This document shows positions 28,244 through 36,859 of a stretch of DNA of 64,000 nucleotides, piece by piece. The stretch spans positions 25,384-89,383 of the forward strand of contig JAPOPW010000055.1 of NCBI GenBank assembly GCA_026712715.1, written 5' to 3'. Both the position numbers and the translations under genes were made by a program. Positions within the stretch are counted from its first letter, which is position 1, and every line of letters starts with the position of its first letter. This DNA comes from Immundisolibacterales bacterium (GTDB lineage Bacteria > Pseudomonadota > Gammaproteobacteria > HK1). A model generated the notes under the pieces. That model was not told where the DNA came from. It saw only the letters and a list, made by a program, of their open reading frames with translations, and did no database searches.

Positions 28244-30090
28244 GAGCCGTCTCGCGGAGGCTCCTGCGGCGCCGCGGCAGTCCGGCCGCGCCGGCGGGGA
28301 GCCTGCTCCGCGATCGCACCGGAAGGCCCGGACGCGAGGCTCGTGAGGTCCACGACCCGCGCGACCTCCTCGGTGGTCGTGGAGCCGTCGGCGACCCGCC
28401 GCATCGCATCCTGCGCAAGGGTGACGAACCCCCGGCGCTCCACGGCCGCAAGGAGCTCGTGAGCGGGCGCGCGGCGGGCCACCAGGGCGTCGAGCCCGGC
28501 ATCGAAGCGAAGCACCTCCGTCAGCGCGATGCGGCCCCGGTAGCCTTGGTGATCGCAGTCGGAACAACCCACCGGGCGAAAGGGGTGATGCACCATGCCG
28601 CGGTCCACCGACGGGCTTGCATCGGCCGGGGTCGGGGTCGCCGCGCCGGCGGGCACCGGCTCCCGGCAGGCGGGACAGAGGCGGCGCACGAGCCTCTGGG
28701 CGACGATTCCGATGATGTTTCCGGCGAGCACGCCCGGGGTGACGCCGATGTCGAGAAGCCGCGCAATTGCGCCGACTGCGGAGTTCGTGTGCACGGTGGA
28801 GTAGACCTGATGACCCGTCATGGCCGCCTGGAAGGTCATTGCCGCGGTTTCGGCGTCTCGGATCTCGCCCACCAGGATGATGTCCGGGTCCTGGCGCATC
28901 AGGCTCCGCACGCCGTTGGCGAAGTCGAGCTTGACCGCTTCGTTGACCGAGGTCTGCCGAATCCGGGTCATGGGGTATTCGACCGGGTCCTCGAGAGTCA
29001 TGACGTTGACCGCTTCGCGGTCGAGTCGGGACAGGATCGAGTAGAGGGTGGTCGTCTTGCCGCTTCCGGTGGGTCCGGTCACCAGGATCACACCCTCGGG
29101 ACGTCTCATCATCCGGCCCAGCTCGGCGAGCGAGTCGTCCGACATTCCGAGCGCGTCGAGGGCGACGATTCCCCGGCCGCGATCGAGCACCCGCAGCACG
29201 ATGTTCTCGCCGTGCGTGGTCGGCAGGGAAGACACCCGGAAATCGATGTCGTGGCCGGCCACCCCGAGGCTCATCCGGCCGTCCTGGGGCGCCCGGGTCT
29301 CGGCGATGTTCATGCCGCACATCACCTTGAGGCGCACCGCCATGGCGGACCAGTAGCTTCGATGGAGGCTGCGTACCTGCCGCAGCACCCCGTCGATGCG
29401 ATAGCGCACGCGAAGGAAGCCCGCCTCGGGCTCGAAGTGGATATCCGATGCCCCTCGCCTTACCGCGTCGGAAAGCAGCATGTCGACGAGGCGCACCGTC
29501 GGCTGGCTGTACTCGTCGCCGGCCGCCGCGACCGTGGCCGGAACCGATTCCCCCGTCTCGAGTTCGCGCAGGATGCCGGCGACGGAGAGATCGTGGTGAT
29601 AGACGCGCTCGAGAAACCGTTCGATGTCGGTGCGACCGGCGAGCAGCGGGACGACCTCCACATCGCCCCCGAGGAGCGAACGCAGGTGATCGAGCGCAAT
29701 CACGTCGAACGGATCGGCCATGGCGACGGTGAGCCGCCGGGGAACGCCATCCGGATCGGTCTCGAGGGTCAGCCCGGCCGCGAGGAACCGTCGCGCGACG
29801 GATTCCGGAATCGCTTCCGTGGCATCGGGTTCCGCCACCGCCCGGCCGAGGTCGATGCTCTCGACCCCGAGCGCCCCGCCTACCGCGTCGCGGATGATCG
29901 CCTCGGTGACGAATCCGAGCTTCGTGAGGATCCCGGCGAAACGCTCGCCGCTCTTGCGCTGCTCCGTACGGGCGATTCGCGCCTGATCCTCGCTGATCGC
30001 TCCGGAGCCGACGAGGAGGGCTTCGACCCGATCGCGAGGTTCCGTGCGCAGGGAGGCGCACGCGCCGTCCCCCGAGGTGGCGCGCGGCAT
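28240..30090 (-). CDS. GspE/PilB/MshE-type assembly ATPase
   Basis: 616 residues from an ATG at 30090 that overlaps the secretin stop (TGATG). An N-terminal MshEN/GspE-N domain spans about 20-165, followed by the RecA-like ATPase: Walker A GPTGSGKTT at 339-347, the Asp box LEDPVEYP, Walker B IILVGEIRD and the His box TGHQVYSTVHTN. Four cysteines in CPAC and CSDC make the zinc-binding finger of extension ATPases. The C-terminal ~40 residues are a proline- and arginine-rich tail. It powers pilin polymerisation. Confidence 0.94.
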   Translation of the reverse strand: MPRATSGDGACASLRTEPRDRVEALLVGSGAISEDQARIARTEQRKSGERFAGILTKLGFVTEAIIRDAVGGALGVESIDLGRAVAEPDATEAIPESVARRFLAAGLTLETDPDGVPRRLTVAMADPFDVIALDHLRSLLGGDVEVVPLLAGRTDIERFLERVYHHDLSVAGILRELETGESVPATVAAAGDEYSQPTVRLVDMLLSDAVRRGASDIHFEPEAGFLRVRYRIDGVLRQVRSLHRSYWSAMAVRLKVMCGMNIAETRAPQDGRMSLGVAGHDIDFRVSSLPTTHGENIVLRVLDRGRGIVALDALGMSDDSLAELGRMMRRPEGVILVTGPTGSGKTTTLYSILSRLDREAVNVMTLEDPVEYPMTRIRQTSVNEAVKLDFANGVRSLMRQDPDIILVGEIRDAETAAMTFQAAMTGHQVYSTVHTNSAVGAIARLLDIGVTPGVLAGNIIGIVAQRLVRRLCPACREPVPAGAATPTPADASPSVDRGMVHHPFRPVGCSDCDHQGYRGRIALTEVLRFDAGLDALVARRAPAHELLAAVERRGFVTLAQDAMRRVADGSTTTEEVARVVDLTSLASGPSGAIAEQAPRRRGRTAAAPQEPPRDGS

Positions 30091-32312
30091 CACCGTTGCA
30101 GCTCGAGCCGCCGTTCGAGCGCCTCGGCCCGGTCGCGGACTGCGGCCAGCTCGAAAGCGGGAGGAGACAGCTCCGCGAGCTCGAGCGCATCGCGATAGCC
30201 GGCGAGGGCCCGCCGGGGCAGCGCCCGCCGGTCCGAAGCGACCGCGAGGTTGTATGCGGCGTCCGGGTTCGACGGGGCCAGCCGGCGGGCGGCCCGGTAG
30301 GCATTCGCCGCTTCGTCCCAGTCGCCCCTTCCGGCGAGCAGGTTGCCGAGCGCCACCTGGAGCCACGCCGCCTCGGGGGCACGTGCGATCCGACGCGCGA
30401 CCGCGCGCTCACGCGCCGCCGTGTTTCCCCCCTCCTCGAGCACGATCGACATCGTTCCGGCGGTTTCGTCTTCGGGGGCGAGCTCGACGAGGCGCCCGTA
30501 CCACGCCCTTGCCTCCGCGGTCCTTCGATCGCGGAGGGCGACCGCTCCAAGGCCGGCGAGGGCCGCGGCCGGGTGTGCGTCCAGCGCTTCGAGGTAGGCC
30601 GTGCGCGCCTCCCGGTGATCACCGCGCCGCAAGGCGGCCCAGGCCCGCCGGAGAACATCGTTCGCGGGCGGCGCAGTCCATGATCGTCCGATTCGAAGCC
30701 GCGCCGGCGCGTCGCCGGCCGATGGCAGGGCCGCCGTCCCCGCCGCGGCCGGATTCGGTTCCGGTCCCCGGGCGCGATCGGCGTCAGCTTCGTTCGCGCC
30801 GAACGGGCCGTCCGCCGACGGCCACCAGCGACGGTACTTCCGGAGCCCGCCGGCGAGACGCGGCTCGCGGACCACCGTCGGACGCAGGAACACGACGAGC
30901 TCCGTCTTGTCCTGCTGCCGATCCCGGTAGCGGAACGCCGAGCCGATTCCTGGCAGGCGCGAGAGCAGCGGGACCCCCGCGGTGTCCTCGCGCGACTCCT
31001 CGCGCATGAGCCCCCCGAGCACCGCGACCTCCCCGCTTCGCAGGCGCAGCACCGACTCGATCTCCCGGATCGCGATCTCCGGAATCCGGCTCACCACGCC
31101 GGCCGCCGCGAGCTCGGGGTTCGGGTCGACCGCGAACCCGATCTCGCGGGTGACGGTGGGGCGAATCTTCAGGATGACCTCGTCGCCGGCCGCGACCGAA
31201 GGCGTGACGAGGAGGATGAGCCCGACCGGAACGGTATGGAGATTCGTCTGCACGTTCCGCTCGACCGTCGTCTCGTTCGTCTCGGTCCGGACCTCGGAGG
31301 TGAAGAACACCCGGTTTTCGGCGATCTTCACGAGCGCGGTCTGGTTGTTGAGGGTCATGACGAGGGGCGTCGAGAGCACCCGCACGTCCCCGAACTCGCT
31401 GAGGAGCCGCACGGTCAGCGAGAGGTCCGGGATCGAGAGCCGGGCAACGGGCGGGTTGGCGAGGTTCCCGCCGAGCAGGCCGGCCTCGAGCTCGACTGCA
31501 CCGAGCACACGCGAGAAGTCCACTCCGCTGCGGAAGCGATCGTCGAGATCGACCTCGACGATCGTCGCCTCGATCAACACCTGGCGGTGGGCGCTCGCGA
31601 GGATGCGATCGAGCAGCAGCGCCACCTCGCGATGGCCGCCCGCCCGCGCCCGCACCGCGATGAGACTGGTCTCGCGATGCGCGAACACGTGCGCGGCGCC
31701 GTCCGGTTCCTCGCCGAGCACGGCCCGCAGCGACTCCACCAGAGCGTCCCAGAACCGATGCTCCGTCCGCGCCGTCACGTTTGCGGCGGAGCCGTTCTCG
31801 TCGGCGGCATCCGCACCGATTCCGCTCCCGATTCCGGTCCCCATCTCGTTCACGGTCAGCGTCTCCCGGGCGAACGGGACGTAGTCGATCGCGTAGGTGC
31901 GAAGCACCGGTTCGTCACGGCGCGCGACGAGGGTGCCGCCTTCCGCGTCGACCCTGATCCCGGCGTGCCGGGAGATGCGCTCGAGGAGGAGGGGAAGCGG
32001 CTGTTCGACCGCGTTCATGGTCACCCGCCCGTCTATCCCGGGGTCGATGTCCATGTCGACACCCGCATCGCGGGCCAGGGCGAACAGGAGCTCGGCGACC
32101 GGAACGTCCTCGACCGCGACCGACCAGGTTTCCTCCGGGGGCGGCGACGCGGGCTCGGGCACCGGCGGCGGGGTCAGTACCGGAGGGGGGATGCGGGCAT
32201 CGTCGCGAACGGGGGGCGGGTGCACGCCCCCCGCGCAGCCCACCGCGATGGAGAGGGCGACGACCGGGACCGAGAGGCGGAGGACGAGACGCGTCCCCGC
32301 CGGACGGGGCAT
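30090..32312 (-). CDS. MshL-like secretin fused to a TPR domain
   Basis: 740 residues from the ATG at 32312, giving a lipoprotein signal ending SIAVGCAGG (C26). A proline-rich linker leads to a secretin N-domain (VAEDVPVAELLFALARDAGV-like segment) and then the secretin core (VLIEATIVEVDL, VRVLSTPLVMTLNNQTALVK, GEVAVLGGLMRE). After about residue 500 the protein continues with an Asp/Pro-rich linker and about 180 residues of TPR helices (AALAGLGAVALRDRRTAEA, NPDAAYNLAVASDRRALPR). In MSHA loci the secretin MshL and TPR protein MshN are separate genes; here they are one chain. The secretin would be the outer-membrane exit channel. Confidence 0.88.
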   Translation of the reverse strand: MPRPAGTRLVLRLSVPVVALSIAVGCAGGVHPPPVRDDARIPPPVLTPPPVPEPASPPPEETWSVAVEDVPVAELLFALARDAGVDMDIDPGIDGRVTMNAVEQPLPLLLERISRHAGIRVDAEGGTLVARRDEPVLRTYAIDYVPFARETLTVNEMGTGIGSGIGADAADENGSAANVTARTEHRFWDALVESLRAVLGEEPDGAAHVFAHRETSLIAVRARAGGHREVALLLDRILASAHRQVLIEATIVEVDLDDRFRSGVDFSRVLGAVELEAGLLGGNLANPPVARLSIPDLSLTVRLLSEFGDVRVLSTPLVMTLNNQTALVKIAENRVFFTSEVRTETNETTVERNVQTNLHTVPVGLILLVTPSVAAGDEVILKIRPTVTREIGFAVDPNPELAAAGVVSRIPEIAIREIESVLRLRSGEVAVLGGLMREESREDTAGVPLLSRLPGIGSAFRYRDRQQDKTELVVFLRPTVVREPRLAGGLRKYRRWWPSADGPFGANEADADRARGPEPNPAAAGTAALPSAGDAPARLRIGRSWTAPPANDVLRRAWAALRRGDHREARTAYLEALDAHPAAALAGLGAVALRDRRTAEARAWYGRLVELAPEDETAGTMSIVLEEGGNTAARERAVARRIARAPEAAWLQVALGNLLAGRGDWDEAANAYRAARRLAPSNPDAAYNLAVASDRRALPRRALAGYRDALELAELSPPAFELAAVRDRAEALERRLELQR

Positions 32313-32787
32313 CGTTCCCGGCAAGGACACCGCTCCGAGATGAAGGTTCCGGGCCCGAGTCCGGGCTCGGCTCTTCGGCCCGGCCCCAGTTCCGATTCCG
32401 GTCCCGGTCCCGATGTCCGACCCGGACTCTTCCGGCGGAGCCCCCTCCGGGTCGGTCGAACGAAGCCGGGCCGGCCGGCACGGCTCGGGCCGTGTCGCGC
32501 TCGGCTCCACCCGCGACCCGCACGGTGACCCGCTCCGCACGGTGGCCGGCGAAGTGGTCGCGGGCCTGCTCCGCTCCCTGTCCATGGGGTGAAGATTCTG
32601 CGAACGAGAGGGCGGCCGGAACAGGGGCGAACGGCGCGTCCGGCCCGGAAAATCGGACCATCGTGCGTAGGAATTGCGGGCGCTCTTCGTAGGCGCGCGG
32701 CGCGAGGCTCCCGCGCATGCGCGTTACGCCATAGAATGCGCTGACGGATCGCAACGGACCGGCCGCCCTCGACCCGAGGGGAACTGC
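32313..32787. other. Divergent intergenic region with degenerate hexamer repeat
   Basis: These 475 bp separate the minus-strand pilus operon from nfeD and must hold promoters for both. At about 32387-32413 there is a degenerate run of TTCCGA/TTCCGG/TCCCGG units. A closely similar run occurs inside the secretin gene at about 31814-31841. A TAGAAT at 32732-32737 could be a -10 for nfeD, but no matching -35 is seen. The secretin frame stays open through this stretch by GC bias only; I do not take it as coding. Confidence 0.4.
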
Positions 32788-33279
32788 GTGGAAATTGACT
32801 GGACGGCACTCCTCGTATCGCTCGGCCTGCTCGGAGCCGCCGCCGCGCTGGCCGTGCTCGAGGTCTTCGTGGTTTCCTTCGGGCTGCTGCTCATCGCGGC
32901 CGTCGCCTGCGCGGTCGGCTCGATCCGGTACGCGTTCGACGCGCACGAGGCAGTGGGCTGGACGAGCGTCGTCATCATCCCCGTCGCGGCGCTCTACGTT
33001 GCGCGATGGGGGTTCGTCCGCATCCGCGCCTCGCGCTCCGCCGTGCCGAAGTCCGAGATTGTCGCCGACGCCGGCTACCGGCACCTCGCCGAACGGCTCG
33101 CCGTCGGTCCGGGCTCCGAAGGGGTGCTCGTCACCCCGGCCCGTCCGATCGGCCGGGCCCGTTTCGCCGGCGGGGAGTGTGACGTCCAGGTGCACGGCCC
33201 GGTTCTCGAGGCGGGGGCCGAGGTGGTCGTCGAACGCATCGACGGCCCCATCATTTTCGTAAACCAGGCGCCGTCCTGA
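32788..33279 (+). CDS. NfeD-like membrane protein (short form)
   Basis: 163 residues from a GTG at 32788 with GAGGGGA upstream. Two or three TMs in the first 80 residues (LVSLGLLGAAAALAVLEVF, GLLLIAAVACAVGSI, TSVVIIPVAALYVARW), then an OB-fold NfeD domain (GSEGVLVTPARPIGRARFAG, then VERIDG). NfeD proteins partner flotillin-like proteins in membrane microdomains, and the floA gene follows directly. The serine-protease domain of long NfeD is absent. Confidence 0.85.
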   Translation: MEIDWTALLVSLGLLGAAAALAVLEVFVVSFGLLLIAAVACAVGSIRYAFDAHEAVGWTSVVIIPVAALYVARWGFVRIRASRSAVPKSEIVADAGYRHLAERLAVGPGSEGVLVTPARPIGRARFAGGECDVQVHGPVLEAGAEVVVERIDGPIIFVNQAPS

Positions 33280-33347
33280 TCGCGGCACAACCCGTTCCGG
33301 GGCCCGTCCAGGGGACTCGTTCCGGGAACCAAGGAGACTGAACCGAC

Positions 33348-34385
33348 ATGATCATCGAACTCATCGGCATCGCGATCGGCGCGATCATCGTACTCGTCAT
33401 ATTCGCCCTCGTCTGGAACTCGTTCTGGCTCTGGTGGCAATCCATCCTCTCGAACGCCCCGGTGAGCCTCGTCCAGATCATCTTCATGCGGTTCCGCAAG
33501 GTGAATCCCGGGACCATCGTCACCGCGCGGATCACCGCCCGCAAGGCGGGGATCGAGGTGACCGGAGACGACCTCGAGGCGCACTATCTCGCGGGCGGAA
33601 ACGTCGTGCGAGTGGTGCAGGCGATCATCTCCGCCAACAAGGCCAACATCGAGCTCTCCTACGACCGCTGCTGCGCGATCGACCTCGCGGGACGGGACGC
33701 CAAGGAGGCGGTCGACACCTCCGTCAACCCCAAGGTGATCGACGTGCCGTCCGGCACGATGGCGCGCAGCACCATCGACGCGATCGCGGGGGACGGGATC
33801 CAGCTCCGGGTGAAGGCCCGGGTCACGGTGCGGACCAACCTCGAACGGCTGGTCGGCGGCGCGACCGAAGAGACGATCGTCGCCCGGGTCGGCGAGGGCA
33901 TCGTGACCACCATCGGGTCGGCGGAGAACCACATGCGGGTCCTCGAGAACCCCGACCGGATATCCAAGGTGGTGCTGGAACGCGGACTCGATTCGGGGAC
34001 CGCGTTCGAGATCCTCTCGATCGACATCGCCGACATCGACGTCGGCGACAACGTCGGGGCGCGACTCAAGATCGACCAGGCGGAGGCCGAGAAGCAGGTG
34101 GCCCAGGCCCAGGCCGAGCGCCAGCGGGCCCTTGCGGTGGCCCGCGAGCAGGAGATGGTCGCCCTCGTCCAGGAGAACCAGGCCAAGGTGGTGCTGGCCG
34201 AAGCGGAGGTGCCGAAGGCGATCGCGGACGCGTTCCGGAGCGGCAACCTCGGCATCATGGACTACTACGGCATGCAGAATATCCAGGCCGACACGAGGAT
34301 GCGCGGAAGTCTCGCCGGCGGCGAGCGGGGCGATGACGAGGGGGCCCAGCCCGGCGCGCCGGGCGGGGCCGCCGATCCGCGCTGA
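33348..34385 (+). CDS. floA: Flotillin-like protein FloA
   Basis: 345 residues with AAGGAG well placed before the ATG. An N-terminal hydrophobic hairpin (about 5-28) is followed by the SPFH-related domain with family stretches ([56 protein letters not shown]). Near the C-terminus there is an Ala/Glu/Gln coiled coil, then [20 protein letters not shown]. FloA organises membrane microdomains. Together with nfeD upstream it makes the conserved nfeD-floA pair. Confidence 0.94.
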   Translation: MIIELIGIAIGAIIVLVIFALVWNSFWLWWQSILSNAPVSLVQIIFMRFRKVNPGTIVTARITARKAGIEVTGDDLEAHYLAGGNVVRVVQAIISANKANIELSYDRCCAIDLAGRDAKEAVDTSVNPKVIDVPSGTMARSTIDAIAGDGIQLRVKARVTVRTNLERLVGGATEETIVARVGEGIVTTIGSAENHMRVLENPDRISKVVLERGLDSGTAFEILSIDIADIDVGDNVGARLKIDQAEAEKQVAQAQAERQRALAVAREQEMVALVQENQAKVVLAEAEVPKAIADAFRSGNLGIMDYYGMQNIQADTRMRGSLAGGERGDDEGAQPGAPGGAADPR

Positions 34386-34427
34386 CACGGCGCGGACGCC
34401 TTGCGGGTGACGGATTGAGGGACCGAA

Positions 34428-34955
34428 ATGGCCGAATCACTGATGGCACGGCTTCGGGCGCGCCTCGAGGAAATCCAGGCGGAGATGCAGCCGGAGGCGG
34501 GCTTCGATCGCCGGGCGTACGGCTATGGGGAAGACGAGGCGGACGCCACCTTCGAGGAGGCCGACCTCGAGGAGGAGTCGCCCTGGCGGCGGCCGGGGAG
34601 CGAGCCGCCGCCGGCGGAGCGCGAACCGGAGCCGGCCCGCTCCCGCCCGAGACCGCCCGCATCGTCCCGGACCGGCGGCGCGGCCGGCCGGGGATTTAAC
34701 AGGCCCTCGCCGCCCCCCGGGAATGAATCGCCGCGGCAGCCCCCCGTTCGCTCTCCGGACCCCGTTTCCGCTCGCGGGGCGGAAACCGTCGGGGAACCCG
34801 AACGCGGGAGTGCCCGCCGCCAGTCGAGCCGTCTCCGGCGTTTTCGCCGGCGGATCCGCCACCCGGACTCTCTTCGCGAGCTGTTCCTGCTCCGCGAGGT
34901 GATCGACCGCCCGGTCGCCCTGCGCACCCGCCCCCGCGGCCGCCGCCCCTCCTGA
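34428..34955 (+). CDS. Hypothetical protein downstream of floA
   Basis: 175 residues from an ATG with GAGGG upstream. The N-terminal 45 residues are helical and acidic, the middle is proline-, arginine- and glycine-rich and probably disordered, and the C-terminal 30 residues (RRIRHPDSLRELFLLREVID) are the most structured, likely an amphipathic helix. No known domain is recognised. Position 42 bp after floA suggests a co-transcribed accessory of the flotillin system. Confidence 0.6.
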   Translation: MAESLMARLRARLEEIQAEMQPEAGFDRRAYGYGEDEADATFEEADLEEESPWRRPGSEPPPAEREPEPARSRPRPPASSRTGGAAGRGFNRPSPPPGNESPRQPPVRSPDPVSARGAETVGEPERGSARRQSSRLRRFRRRIRHPDSLRELFLLREVIDRPVALRTRPRGRRPS

Positions 34956-35011
34956 CGATCCGCGCCCGCGAAGCGGTCCGTGACCGGACGACTCCGCGGG
35001 GCGGGGGTGGA

Positions 35012-36859
35012 TCAGCGGCGGCGGGACGTGCGGTTCGCCGCGGTCGCCGCCGTGTCGAGGCGGTTGGCGGGGCCGATCACGACCCCGTAGTCGCGTTCCG
35101 CCGTCTTGGCGGAAATGTAGCCGTCGAGCACGTCGTCGAGAACTTGCGCCGGGTCGCGCTCGAGCGGGTCGCCGTAGCCGCCGCCCGCCGGGCCCTCGCA
35201 GACGAAGGCGTCCCCGGCCGCGACCACCGTGTGGGGCACCTTGGAGGGAAGGCCCGCGCTCGAGCCGTCCGCGCGCGCCAGCACCAGCGATGCCGGCCGT
35301 CCGTCGCCCCCGCCGCGGAAGCCCCACGGCCGGTAGCCGTGCCCTTCGCCCTCCACCGAGCCGCCTCCGTCGTCGAGGTACTCGAACTCGCGCACCGATC
35401 CGAGCCCGCCCCGCCACCGGCCGGCTCCGCACACGTCCTCGCGCAGCTCGTAGCGGCGCACCCGGAGCGGCAGGTGCGACTCGATGTCCTCGATGGGGTT
35501 GTTGCGGGTGTTGGCGTACAGGGTATCGACGGCATCCATGCCGTCCATCCCGTAGCGCCCTCCGTAGGAGCCCTCGAAGATCTCCATGTGGACCCAGTGG
35601 GTCTCGCCGCGAAGCCCCGAGAACGCGATGACGTTGAGGTTGCCGATGCCGGCCGAGACCTGCTCCGGGACCGCCTGCGCAAGTGCCTTCATCACCGTGT
35701 CCGCGAGCTGGTTGCCGGGGCAGAAGCGGGCGATGGTCGGGGCGGGGAACACGGGGTTCGCGAGACAGCCGCGCGGGGCGACGATCCGGATCGGGCGCAC
35801 GAGCCCCGAGTTGACCGGGATGTGTCCGTGCACCGCGGTGTCGAGGAGCACCGAGCGCACGGTGAGCCAGACCGCGATGTCCACCGTGCCGACGAGCGGC
35901 ATGTTGATGGGGCGATCCGGAACCTGGTTCGCGGTGCCCGTGAGGTCCACGGTCATCGCGTCGCCCTCGACGGTGACGGTGGCGACGAGGGGCAGGTTCC
36001 GCCTGGTCGGGTCGTCGCTGTCGAGGTAGCCGTCGATGTACGTCGTCGCCTGCCAGCGCCCGTCCGGAAGGGCGGCGATGGCGGAGCGCATCAGCCGCTC
36101 GGCGTGGTCCTTCGCCGCTTCCCCCGCCGACTCGACCGTCCCGGACCCGTAGCGCTCGTGCAGGGCGACGAAGCGCTCCGCCCCGATGCGCGAAGCGGCG
36201 ATCTGGGCCTCCATGTCACCGACCACGAGATCGGAGGCGCGGATGTTGTCGCGCAGGATCTGCCAGACCGGCTCGATCTTGCGTCCGGCCTCGTAGACCT
36301 TGATGGACTTGAACTGGAGCCCTTCGGCGTAGGCGTCGATCGCGTCGACGATCCCGCAGCTCCCCGGGGTGAGCGCGCCGATATCGAGATGATGGGCGGT
36401 GGTCACCGCGAAGCCCACGAGGCGTTCCCGGTGGAACGCGGGCACGATGAATGCGACGTCCGGTCCGTGGCTCGCGCCCGCGTAGGCGTCGTTGTGCATG
36501 ATGACGTCGCCGGGGCGGACCGGATCGGCGCGCTCGGCGAGCTGGCGCAGCATTCCCTGCACGTAACCCGGGATGGGCCCGGACTGGAGCGGGGTGGACT
36601 GCGCCGACTCGGCGAGCCCCTGCCCGTTCGGGTCCACGAGCCCGGCCCCGAAGTCCTCCGACTCGCGGATGATCGACGAGTAGGACATCCGCATGAGCTT
36701 GTGGCCCATCTCGGTCGCGATGTTCTCGAGCGCGCCCTGAATGACGCTCACGGTGACCGGATCCACCGGGCGGTTGGAACGGCCCGCGCCGTGGCCGTTG
36801 CCGCGACCGGTCCCGTTGCCTCCTTCGCCGCGGCCGCTCGTCGTCGGGCTGTCGCTCAT
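35012..36859 (-). CDS. Hydantoinase B / oxoprolinase, subunit B (copy 1)
   Basis: 615 residues. After a glycine-rich, low-complexity N-terminus (about 1-30) comes the HyuB fold: PVTVSVIQGALENIATEMGH at the front, then MHNDAYAGASHGPDVAF and NVIAFSGLRGETHW. The end, VCEGPAGGGYGDPLERDPAQ, is the usual HyuB C-terminal motif. HyuA/HyuB pairs hydrolyse cyclic amides (N-methylhydantoin, 5-oxoproline and relatives) with ATP. The start ATG overlaps the stop of hyuA copy 1 (ATGA). The substrate is unknown. Confidence 0.9.
   Translation of the reverse strand: MSDSPTTSGRGEGGNGTGRGNGHGAGRSNRPVDPVTVSVIQGALENIATEMGHKLMRMSYSSIIRESEDFGAGLVDPNGQGLAESAQSTPLQSGPIPGYVQGMLRQLAERADPVRPGDVIMHNDAYAGASHGPDVAFIVPAFHRERLVGFAVTTAHHLDIGALTPGSCGIVDAIDAYAEGLQFKSIKVYEAGRKIEPVWQILRDNIRASDLVVGDMEAQIAASRIGAERFVALHERYGSGTVESAGEAAKDHAERLMRSAIAALPDGRWQATTYIDGYLDSDDPTRRNLPLVATVTVEGDAMTVDLTGTANQVPDRPINMPLVGTVDIAVWLTVRSVLLDTAVHGHIPVNSGLVRPIRIVAPRGCLANPVFPAPTIARFCPGNQLADTVMKALAQAVPEQVSAGIGNLNVIAFSGLRGETHWVHMEIFEGSYGGRYGMDGMDAVDTLYANTRNNPIEDIESHLPLRVRRYELREDVCGAGRWRGGLGSVREFEYLDDGGGSVEGEGHGYRPWGFRGGGDGRPASLVLARADGSSAGLPSKVPHTVVAAGDAFVCEGPAGGGYGDPLERDPAQVLDDVLDGYISAKTAERDYGVVIGPANRLDTAATAANRTSRRR

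Noticed and set aside
28244..30658. Upstream extension of the GspF-like frame to a 1208-codon ORF
   Set aside because: The extension is out of frame with the ATPase and secretin genes it overlaps, and has shadow composition; the GTG at 28243 is the proper start.
32313..32585. N-terminal extension of the secretin frame
   Set aside because: It is low complexity, puts 91 residues before the lipoprotein signal, and coincides with the hexamer repeat.
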